Position numbers and translations under genes: made by a program. The notes beneath the pieces are model-generated. The model was not told where the DNA came from and ran no database searches. It saw only the letters and a list, made by a program, of their open reading frames with translations. Shown in pieces: positions 55,655 to 63,012 of a DNA stretch of 64,000 bases (position 1 is its first letter; the number at the start of each line of letters is the position of its first letter). Origin of the DNA: Niveibacterium sp. SC-1 (GTDB lineage Bacteria > Pseudomonadota > Gammaproteobacteria > Burkholderiales > Rhodocyclaceae); NCBI RefSeq assembly GCF_038235435.1, contig NZ_CP151275.1, positions 3,906,001-3,970,000 of the forward strand, read 5' to 3'.

Positions 55655-57571
55655 TCAGGGTGCCGTGAAGCTCGTCACCTGCTGCCAGTAGGCATGGCTG
55701 TCGTTGGGATCTGCATGAGCCGTGCCGCCCGTGTCATTGATGACGTGGGTGATCTCTCCGCCGCCATTCAGGAAGACCGTGGCGAGGTTGTGCATCTTCA
55801 CGCCCGCCTTGACCGGCACTTCATACGAGTGATCGATGGAGGGCGGCGTGGCCGAGGTGAAGTAGCTGTAGCTACCAAGCCCCCAGGCTTCGTGCGTGTC
55901 GACCGAGTCGGCCACCTTGTAGGCGGCGTAGCCCTTGGTCGTGCCGTTCATCCAAGAGGCTTGATCCGGGACGTCGTAGGGGATCTCGTTCTGGAAGAAG
56001 TAGGTCCGCCCGCCGTTGCCGTTCCACAGCACGTTGAACTTCTGGAAGTGCTCGACGAAGAGGCCGTACAGCGTCACATCGTTGCCGTTGACGATCACAC
56101 CGTTATCCGAGGTGTTGATGTCCCAGGCCACGTGGTCGCCGTGGTCCGCACGCCAGATCCAGAAGTGGTCGCCGATCACGTTGTTGCTGTTGATCGTGAC
56201 ACCCGAGGCGGCCTTGCCGACCGTGCCCGTGCCACCGACGCGAACGAAGATGTCGAAGAGGGCCGTCGGATTGGTCGCGTGGTTCGCCGACGAACCGGAG
56301 GGGCCGACTTCAAGCAGCGTCGGGGAGCTCTCCGCACCCGCATCGAACAGCAGGCCCGCGACGCTTACACCGTCGACGTCTGCCACCGACAGCGCCGTCA
56401 CGCCGCCGCGCGGAACGACCGTGGCGAGCCCGATGCCCAGCACCACCGTGTCGGCGCGCGTCACGCGGATCGTGTCGTCGAGGTAGTACACCCCCGGCGT
56501 GAAGAGCAGGTTCTTTCCACGCCCGAGTGCGGCGTTGATGTTGGCCGCGGTCGCATTGTCGGCGCGCACGATGTAGAAGCTGCTGATCGGCAGCGAAGTA
56601 CCTGCCGGGTTGCCCGAAGCCCAGGAGGTGCCCGTCGAATTCTGCCGCAGCGCGGGCACGAAGACGTTGTACTTGCCGGCGTCATTGACATAGAGGAAGG
56701 GCTTCTCGCGCACCACCGGGGTCTGCGCGACGTTGGTGGCGGCAGGATCCGGGAAGGTGTTGGCCGGTGCCCCCGTGGTGCCCACGAAGACCATGTTCCA
56801 GAGGACCTGCTTGAAGTCGCCGATCTCGGAGTTGCGCGTGAACCATTGTTGCTGGGTCTGCGCATTCACCACGCCGACCTTCGAGTCGGCGATGTAGCCG
56901 CCGCTCGCCCAACCCCAACGGGGCGAGAGCCACATATCGCCATTCACATGCATGCGGCGGAAAGGAACGGCCTGTGCGGCGCCCCAGTTCAGGTCGCCCA
57001 CGCTGTCCGTCTGCCCGTCCGGCTGCAGGACGGCGGGCGGGCTGACTTGCAGGTTCTCGGCCGAACGCCAGAAGTTCTGCGTGGCATTGGCCTTGTAGCC
57101 GCCCCAACCGGGCTGCTCAAGCCATGAGGCCTCGATACGCGCCTGACTGATGGTGGTCTGGTCGGGCAGCAGGCCCAGGCCCGCGACATGCGTGTAGAAG
57201 CCGATGTTGGCGTCCACGTTGTAGGTACCCGGCTTGAACAGGAAGGCATAGCGCTGCAGACCGAACTGGTTGGTCTCCTGTTGGGCGAAGATCGTGTCCA
57301 GCTTGGCCTGGATGGTCACGACCGACGAGCTGGAGTCGTAGACGAACACGTTCGGACCGAAGTTGGGCGGATCGTTCGGATCATCGACGACGACATCGCC
57401 GCCACCCTTGTTGTCGGTGCCGCCGGTAGTGGTACCGCCCGGGGTCGTGCCACCGGTGCTCGCACTGCCGCTGGTGCTGTCGGAGCCACCTCCGCCGCAA
57501 CCATAAAGGCCGGCGAGTACCGACGCGGTGCACGCCAGCCAGAGCAGTTTCCTGCGTGTTGTTGGAACCAT
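55655..57571 (-). CDS. Secreted beta-helix lipoprotein (glucanase-like), paralog 1
   Basis: A 638-residue lipoprotein (lipobox LAGLYGC25, then Gly/Ser/Thr linker). The mature protein is a right-handed parallel beta-helix. It shows NFGPNVFVYDS, YAFLFKPGTYNVDANIGFYTHVAGLGLLP, VVREKPFLYV and DHFWIWRADHGDHVAWDIN, blocks shared with secreted proteins of actinobacteria and Xanthomonas-type bacteria often labelled coagulation-factor or adenylyl-cyclase proteins. The fold and the LacI-type sites suggest a polysaccharide hydrolase, perhaps of GH55/GH87-like type, but no CAZy family can be assigned. About three quarters of the helix domain matches the next gene. Confidence 0.75.
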   Translation of the reverse strand: MVPTTRRKLLWLACTASVLAGLYGCGGGGSDSTSGSASTGGTTPGGTTTGGTDNKGGGDVVVDDPNDPPNFGPNVFVYDSSSSVVTIQAKLDTIFAQQETNQFGLQRYAFLFKPGTYNVDANIGFYTHVAGLGLLPDQTTISQARIEASWLEQPGWGGYKANATQNFWRSAENLQVSPPAVLQPDGQTDSVGDLNWGAAQAVPFRRMHVNGDMWLSPRWGWASGGYIADSKVGVVNAQTQQQWFTRNSEIGDFKQVLWNMVFVGTTGAPANTFPDPAATNVAQTPVVREKPFLYVNDAGKYNVFVPALRQNSTGTSWASGNPAGTSLPISSFYIVRADNATAANINAALGRGKNLLFTPGVYYLDDTIRVTRADTVVLGIGLATVVPRGGVTALSVADVDGVSVAGLLFDAGAESSPTLLEVGPSGSSANHATNPTALFDIFVRVGGTGTVGKAASGVTINSNNVIGDHFWIWRADHGDHVAWDINTSDNGVIVNGNDVTLYGLFVEHFQKFNVLWNGNGGRTYFFQNEIPYDVPDQASWMNGTTKGYAAYKVADSVDTHEAWGLGSYSYFTSATPPSIDHSYEVPVKAGVKMHNLATVFLNGGGEITHVINDTGGTAHADPNDSHAYWQQVTSFTAP

Positions 57572-57730
57572 GGTCTTCCTCCTCTGATTTGCCTTCTCCC
57601 GCCGACGGCGCAAGCGCCTTGTCGGTCGAGGGGCGTTCGTTCTTATGTGCAGCGTGGCTTTCGTTCGGCCACGCATGGGCGAAACAGTCAGCCACCTCCT
57701 TCCGGTTTTCAGGACGAGCGAAGCCGCAGC

Positions 57731-57754
57731 CCATGGCGCGTGGAAGCGCCATGG
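57731..57754. repeat. Perfect 9-bp inverted repeat between the beta-helix paralogs
   Basis: CCATGGCGC-GTGGAA-GCGCCATGG lies upstream of paralog 1 and downstream of paralog 2. It has no T-run and could be an operator or a transcript hairpin. Confidence 0.55.
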
Positions 57755-57785
57755 CCGGAGGCATCGACAAAGCAGGTTGAAAAAA

Positions 57786-57854
57786 AGGACGCTCGTCGCG
57801 GAGCGTCCTGAATGTCACCTCCCGCGGAGTGGGAGATGGCGTTTGCGCAGTGCC
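57786..57854 (-). terminator. Terminator and repeated 3' region of the longer beta-helix gene
   Basis: The same AGGACGCTC-N6-GAGCGTCCT stem as at 55572, followed by a T run on the minus strand (TTTTTTT), then the shared CTCCC-N7-GGGAG element. Confidence 0.85.
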
Positions 57855-57873
57855 ACTTGCGCGGAGACCTTAC

Positions 57874-60444
57874 TCAGGGGAACGACGTCACCTTCTGCCA
57901 GTAGCTCGAGGCATTGGCGGCCGCACCGGTGTTGTTGATCACGTGCGAGATCTCACCGCCCGCACCGAGGAACACGGTGGAGATGTTGTGGAACTTCACG
58001 CCTGCCTTGACCGGCACTTCATAGGCATGGTCGATGGTCGGCGGCGTGGGCGAGAGGAACAGGCTGTAGCTGCCCATGCCCCAGGTCTCATGCGTATTGA
58101 CCGCATCGGCCACCTTGTAGGCGGCGTAGCCCTTGGTCGTGCCGTTCATCCAGGCAGCCTGGTTCGGAACGTCGTACGGGATCTCGTTCTGGAAGAAGTA
58201 GGTCCGTCCGCCGTTGCCGTTCCACACCACGTTGTACTTCTGGAAGTGTTCGACGAAGAGGCCATACAGCGTCACGTCGTTGCCGTTGACGATCACACCG
58301 TTGTCCGAGGTGTTGATGTCCCAGGCCACGTTGTCACCGTGGTCCGCACGCCAGACCCAGAAGTGGTCGCCGATCACGTTGCTGCTGTTGATCGTGACAC
58401 CCGAGGCGGCCTTGCCGACCGTGCCCGTGCCACCGACGCGGACGAACACGTCGAAGAGCGAGCTGGGGTTGGCGGCATGGCTGGCGGAAGCGCCGGTCGG
58501 GCCGACCTGCAGCAGCGTGGGCGAGCTGACGGTACCGGCATCGAACAGCAGGCCGGCGATCTTCACGCCATCGACGTCGGCGACCGACAGGGCCACCACA
58601 CCGTTGTCCGGAATGATGGTGGCAAGGCCGATGCCCAGCACCACGGTGTCGGCACGCGTGACACGGATGGTGTCATTGACGTGATAGACGCCCGGGGTGA
58701 AGAGCAGGTTCTTGCCTTGTGCCAGCGCGGCGTTGATGTTGGCCGGCGTCGCGTTGTCGGCACGCACGATGTAGAAGGAGCTGATCGGCAGCGAGCTACC
58801 GGCCGGGTTGCCGCCCGCCCAGGTGGTGCCCACCGAGTTGGTGCGCACTGCAGGTACGAACACGTTGTACTTGCCCGCGCCATCCACGTAGAGGAACGGC
58901 TTTTCGCGCACCACCGGGGTCTGCGCGACGTTGGTCGCGGCCGGATCCGGGAAGGTGTTGGCCGGTGCGCCCGTGGTGCCGACGAAGACCATGTTCCACA
59001 GCACGTCGTAGAACGCGGTCAGTTCGGAGTTGCGGGTGAACCATTGCTGCTGGCTCTGTGCGTACACGTTGCCGATCTTGGAGTCGGCGAAGTAGCCACC
59101 GCTCGCCCAGCCGTATTGCGGCGAGAGGAACAGGTTGCCATTGACGTGCATGCGGCGGAACGGCACGGCCTGGGCGGCGGCCCAGTTCATGCTGCCCGAG
59201 GGCGGGTTGACCTGCAGGTTCTCGGCCGAGCGCCAGAAGTTCTGCGTGGCGTTGCCGGTGGCGCTGCCGTTCTGCCCCAACCAGTCGACTTCGATGCGGG
59301 TGCGGCCGTTGATCGTGGTCTGATCAGGCAGCAGGCCCAGGCCGGCGACGTGCGTGTAGAAGCCGAGGTTGGCGTCGACCGCGTAGGTGCCGGGCTTGAA
59401 AAGGAAGGCGTAGCGCTGCGGACCGAACTGGTTGGTCTGTTGCGCGGTGAAGGTCTGGTCGAGCTTGGACTGGATCGTCGCGACCGGGGTCGTCGAATCG
59501 TAGATGTAGACGTTCGGCCCGAAGTTCGGCGGGTTGTTGCTGTTGTCATCACCGCAGTTGTCGCTCACCTTCACCAGATCGAACCAGTTGAAGTTGAAGC
59601 CACCGGCCTGCATCGTGGCGCGCAACACATGCGAACCACCGGTCAGGCACACGGTGCCCGACTGCACGGTCGTCCAGCCTTGCGTGGCGGCGATCGCGGT
59701 CGTGGTGCCGGGCTGCTGGTCGACGGTCCAGGTCAGGCCGCTGGCGCCCCAGGCGTTGATACGGCTGTCGATGCGGTAGAGGCCCGAAGCCGGCACGTTG
59801 GCCTGGTACTCCAGCCATTCTCCCGCGGCCGTCCAGCCCACGTTGTAGCCGCCACCCGCGTCACCGGTGACTTCGATGTCCACATCATTGGTGCGGTACT
59901 GACCGCCCGCGTTGCCCGAAGTGGTGTCGTAGGCAGCGGTGTAGTCCTCGGCCTGGATGCGGCTGGACGGCTGGCTCACGCCCATCACCTTCATCGACCA
60001 GATCGAGTAGCCCCAGTTGTTGCCGGAACTGCGCTTGGTGCCGTTCATGCGCACATAGCGGTAGCTGCCGGACACCGGCACGGTGTCGGTGCGTGCACCG
60101 AAGACGCCGCCGGCGAAGCTCGCCAGCGTCGTGTAGTTGCTGTCGTCGTTGGAGCCCTGGATCTGGTATTCGGCGGCGTTGGCCGCTTCCCAGTCGATCA
60201 CGACGGCGGTGATCGCAGTCGGGGCGCCGAGGTCAACACGGACCCAGGAGGGATCGGCGGCGTGGGCGGACTCCCAGCGGGTGCCTCCGTTGCCGTCGAA
60301 GGCATAGCTTGCAGGTTGAATCGCGGTACTGGCCGTGGCCGACTTGCCTTGCGCGACGTCGACCTGCGCATTGGCTTCGGCCCCCATCACAGCCAGGGCT
60401 GCACAAGCCAACTGGAGAAGCAACTTCATATTCTTTTGCAACAC
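57874..60444 (-). CDS. Secreted F5/8-type C, CBM6-like, beta-helix protein, paralog 2
   Basis: An 856-residue exported protein. After the signal peptide (to EANAQ) comes an F5/8-type C/discoidin module (about 28-155; GTRWESAHAADPSWVRVDLG), then a CBM6-like module (about 165-310; RIQAEDYTAAYDTTSG, GGYNVGWTAAGEWLEY) and the same beta-helix catalytic-type domain as paralog 1 (about 320-856). The two added modules bind carbohydrate. A GTG at 60444 with AGGAGG five bases upstream is preferred over an in-frame ATG at 60429, whose spacing would be too long. Two LacI-type palindromes lie upstream. Confidence 0.78.
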   Translation of the reverse strand: MLQKNMKLLLQLACAALAVMGAEANAQVDVAQGKSATASTAIQPASYAFDGNGGTRWESAHAADPSWVRVDLGAPTAITAVVIDWEAANAAEYQIQGSNDDSNYTTLASFAGGVFGARTDTVPVSGSYRYVRMNGTKRSSGNNWGYSIWSMKVMGVSQPSSRIQAEDYTAAYDTTSGNAGGQYRTNDVDIEVTGDAGGGYNVGWTAAGEWLEYQANVPASGLYRIDSRINAWGASGLTWTVDQQPGTTTAIAATQGWTTVQSGTVCLTGGSHVLRATMQAGGFNFNWFDLVKVSDNCGDDNSNNPPNFGPNVYIYDSTTPVATIQSKLDQTFTAQQTNQFGPQRYAFLFKPGTYAVDANLGFYTHVAGLGLLPDQTTINGRTRIEVDWLGQNGSATGNATQNFWRSAENLQVNPPSGSMNWAAAQAVPFRRMHVNGNLFLSPQYGWASGGYFADSKIGNVYAQSQQQWFTRNSELTAFYDVLWNMVFVGTTGAPANTFPDPAATNVAQTPVVREKPFLYVDGAGKYNVFVPAVRTNSVGTTWAGGNPAGSSLPISSFYIVRADNATPANINAALAQGKNLLFTPGVYHVNDTIRVTRADTVVLGIGLATIIPDNGVVALSVADVDGVKIAGLLFDAGTVSSPTLLQVGPTGASASHAANPSSLFDVFVRVGGTGTVGKAASGVTINSSNVIGDHFWVWRADHGDNVAWDINTSDNGVIVNGNDVTLYGLFVEHFQKYNVVWNGNGGRTYFFQNEIPYDVPNQAAWMNGTTKGYAAYKVADAVNTHETWGMGSYSLFLSPTPPTIDHAYEVPVKAGVKFHNISTVFLGAGGEISHVINNTGAAANASSYWQKVTSFP

Positions 60445-60708
60445 GTCATCCTCCTATGGGTTTCTCCGCGTGGACGCTTGCCGAGGGCGATTGCGCTGCG
60501 TCCGTTCAGTGCCGGACAACCCGCTTGCCACTTCCATCCGCTGCAGAAAACAGTGGTGTCTTCTCATCGCCCGTCGGCCCAGGCGGGCGCGGCGACGTAG
60601 TGCCTCCTCCTTCTTCTTTTCCTATCCCATGAACGCCGAAGCGGGCCGTCTTCGCGACCTTGCTTGCGGTTCCCTGCCAGGCACGACGCGCAGCCGCACC
60701 ACTTCATT

Positions 60709-60722
60709 TGGAACCGGTTCCA
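60709..60722. promoter_or_regulatory. Palindromic operator TGGAACCGGTTCCA (proximal)
   Basis: A perfect 14-bp palindrome, 265-278 bp upstream of the longer beta-helix gene. It is 78 bp (centre to centre) from an identical site. Confidence 0.75.
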
Positions 60723-60786
60723 CTTCATCTCAAAAAAATGCCGACGGCGTAATTCGTGCGGCGATGTTTTCGAGTGGCGCGGACCA

Positions 60787-60800
60787 TGGAACCGGTTCCA
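60787..60800. promoter_or_regulatory. Palindromic operator TGGAACCGGTTCCA (distal)
   Basis: An identical perfect palindrome to that at 60709. Paired LacI-type sites suggest looping or cooperative binding. Confidence 0.75.
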
Positions 60801-61401
60801 CCTCAGATTGGCGCGCACTCTAACATCGAGATGTGCGGCGTGAAAAGCTCCCCTGCATAGGCGGCCGATCCTTGCCGCAGACGCACCTTGGTCTCACACC
60901 AACGTCATTCCCCCGCCAAGCGCGAGCCATATTGCAACTGACGGACGGCAATCAGCAATCACGCAGCTGGGCGAGCAAAAGATCTCTGTAATCCGCTTCC
61001 AGCAACGGTCTGTAGTTTCCTTCCACCCAGCCTGAACCACATGCCATACGGCGATGGATGGCGCATTGCAGCACGCACCCACGGACGGGAACATCCCTGC
61101 TCGAATCGCGAAGACCACCCGTGACGATGCTTCCGTCATGCCGATGTTCACGCCTCGCGAGCGAGCGAGCATGTCAGCGCCGCACAACCGGGCAGTCCGC
61201 CGTGGCAGCGTTTGCCGCGGGTGGCTACAGTCCCCTGCTCCGCGAAGCGCGACATGCTTCTCGTACGGGCCGAGCTCGCCCACGTGGGCGCATGGCGCGG
61301 GGCAAGCAAACCGACGATATGCACCGGCGATTCAACGCGCCGGTCGGCCGCTCCGAGCAGTGAGCCCGGGCCTGCGCTCACGCCGTCGCGGGAACGATGT
61401 A
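60801..61401. other. Intergenic region without a recognisable gene
   Basis: The left part of a 957-bp gap (60445-61401) holds the operators; this right part has no clear gene. A 129-codon minus frame at 61283-60894 has no ribosome site or motif and was not called. Confidence 0.45.
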
Positions 61402-62622
61402 CTAGCCGGCGAGCTCGTCCTCGCGCGGCGAGTCCGGCGCCGCGGTGATCGCCACGAACTGGCGCAACCCACGGGCCAGGCTGCTGGCGCTGGGCTTGTC
61501 GACGAAGATGCAGCGCTTGCCGGTGCGCTTGCAGTGGTCTTTCACCCGCCAGTAGGCGCCGTGGCTCACGCAGCCGGTCTGGCAGATGACGAGGTCTGCG
61601 GCCGCAAGGCTTGCCTCCAGGCGCGCCGCGCTGTCTTCCTCGCCACCATCGTGGTGGAGGAAGCGCCCGCCAGTGGTCTCCACCAGGTGTTTGTAGGTCG
61701 GCACGCTCGCGGGCCGGCCGCCGACACAGAGCACGGCCTTGTCGTGCAATTCGACGGCAAGGGGCTCGATCACGTTGTCGCCGCGCAGCTGCGCGAACGC
61801 GGCCAACTGCGCGGCGAGTTCGTCAGCCAGGGCGCGCTGCTGTTCGGCGCGCTGGCGCCACTCCAGGCACTCGCGCTCCAGCGCGTGGACGCGGCGGGTC
61901 AGTGTGTCCGCCCGTTCCTTCAGGCTCAGGCGATCGGGCAGATCCGGCGTCTGCGCGTCGCGCAGCGAGAGTTCGTCACGCAGGAGGGCGAGCATCGAGT
62001 CGCGCGCCAGTACCTGCGCGCGTGCCTGCATCAGGCTCGCGGCGGTCGCCTCGCTCTCCGCAATCCGTTCAGCCAGCGCGCGGCTGCTGCGCGCCTGTAC
62101 GGCAGCGAGTTCGCGCGCCAACACGGCGTTCTCTTCCTGCAAGGCGGCCAGGCGCGAGAGATCGCTGCGGTCCTGCGCGCCGAGCTGGTGTTGCAGCATG
62201 TGGATGTCGCGGCTCACCCGCTCACACAAAACCGTGTCGCAGCGCGCGTGCGTGAGAACGGCCCAGAGCGCGCCGGCCACGTCGGCGCCCTGCAGGGCGT
62301 CGGCCCACATTGCGGCGAGCGCCTCAGTGCTTTTGGCTTTGGCGAAGGCGGTCACGGCCAGTGCGTAGCGACGATCCAGCTCGCGCTGAAGCGCTTCCGC
62401 CATGGCACTGCGGCGCACGCATTCGGCCACGGCGCCGACGTGCACCTGATAGTCATCGGTCGCGGCCACCTGGCCCATCACCTTCTGCACCAGCCGGCGC
62501 AGAACCGGCATCGGCATGCACACCCCCACCAACGGGCAGTGCGTATGGTCAGGCAGCTCCCACAGACGCTTGCGACGCGAGCCCGCGCGAAAGATCTCAA
62601 GCGGACGAAGATGCTCACACAT
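61402..62622 (-). CDS. DUF2325 domain protein with coiled coil
   Basis: A 406-residue cytosolic protein. The N-terminal half is helical with a long coiled coil (LQEENAVLARELAAVQARS, ALERECLEWRQRAEQQRALAD). The C-terminal DUF2325 domain has VLCVGGRPASVPTYKHLVE, HHDGGEED and LVICQTGCVSHGAYWRVKDHCKRTGK with clustered Cys/His that may bind metal. It follows the small Cys-rich gene by 17 bp, and the two form an operon under a Fur-like box, which fits a metal-stress role. Function is unproven. Confidence 0.8.
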   Translation of the reverse strand: MCEHLRPLEIFRAGSRRKRLWELPDHTHCPLVGVCMPMPVLRRLVQKVMGQVAATDDYQVHVGAVAECVRRSAMAEALQRELDRRYALAVTAFAKAKSTEALAAMWADALQGADVAGALWAVLTHARCDTVLCERVSRDIHMLQHQLGAQDRSDLSRLAALQEENAVLARELAAVQARSSRALAERIAESEATAASLMQARAQVLARDSMLALLRDELSLRDAQTPDLPDRLSLKERADTLTRRVHALERECLEWRQRAEQQRALADELAAQLAAFAQLRGDNVIEPLAVELHDKAVLCVGGRPASVPTYKHLVETTGGRFLHHDGGEEDSAARLEASLAAADLVICQTGCVSHGAYWRVKDHCKRTGKRCIFVDKPSASSLARGLRQFVAITAAPDSPREDELAG

Positions 62623-62639
62623 GGCGCGCACCTCCGGCT

Positions 62640-62876
62640 TCAGTGGAGCTCACCGCTGGGCTTGGCGCCCACGCCCTCGACCGCGCCACGCGGCAAGGTA
62701 TCCATGCGCAACAGCCCTTCGGTCAGGAGTTGGCCCATCGCACGGAAGGCCTCCGGCTCCAGCCGCAAGGTGACGAATTGCAGACTGACATGCACCTGCC
62801 CGCAACCGGCGCAGATGCTCACGTGGCCGACCTCGCTCTGGCTCAGCAGCAGGTGACGGCATTCGGAATGGCTCAT
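62640..62876 (-). CDS. Small Cys-rich (zinc-ribbon-like) partner of DUF2325
   Basis: A 78-residue protein starting MSHSECRHLLLSQSEVG, with a CAGCG motif that can ligand zinc or iron together with Cys6. It is the first gene of the operon 70 bp below the Fur-like box. A longer frame to 62942 overlaps the promoter and is rejected. Such genes often travel with DUF2325. The biochemical role is unknown. Confidence 0.7.
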   Translation of the reverse strand: MSHSECRHLLLSQSEVGHVSICAGCGQVHVSLQFVTLRLEPEAFRAMGQLLTEGLLRMDTLPRGAVEGVGAKPSGELH

Positions 62877-62940
62877 GTCGGGGCTCCAGGCTGGCTGCAT
62901 GTGCAGCACCACGCGTCCCCGCCACCGGGGACCTGAAGCC

Positions 62941-62969
62941 ATTCTAATGCGAACGATTCGTATTTACAA
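62941..62969 (-). promoter_or_regulatory. Promoter with embedded Fur-like box
   Basis: TTGTAA (62964-62969) and TAGAAT (62941-62946) are separated by 17 bp. The spacer holds AATGCGAA-CGA-TTCGTATT (62946-62964), an 8-3-8 inverted repeat matching the usual 19-bp Fur box layout with one mismatch. Bound repressor would cover both promoter elements. Confidence 0.7.
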
Positions 62970-63012
62970 TTTGCGCCCAAGCAGGCATCTGGCCGGCCCT
63001 GCGCTCGCTATT

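Noticed and set aside
57829..60600. 923-codon plus-strand open frame
   Set aside because: It mirrors the beta-helix gene on the other strand and repeats the mirrored frame of its paralog at 55622-57127, as expected from duplicated antisense sequence.
60894..61283. 129-codon minus-strand frame in the long gap
   Set aside because: No ribosome site, signal or family motif, and amino-acid use looks random.
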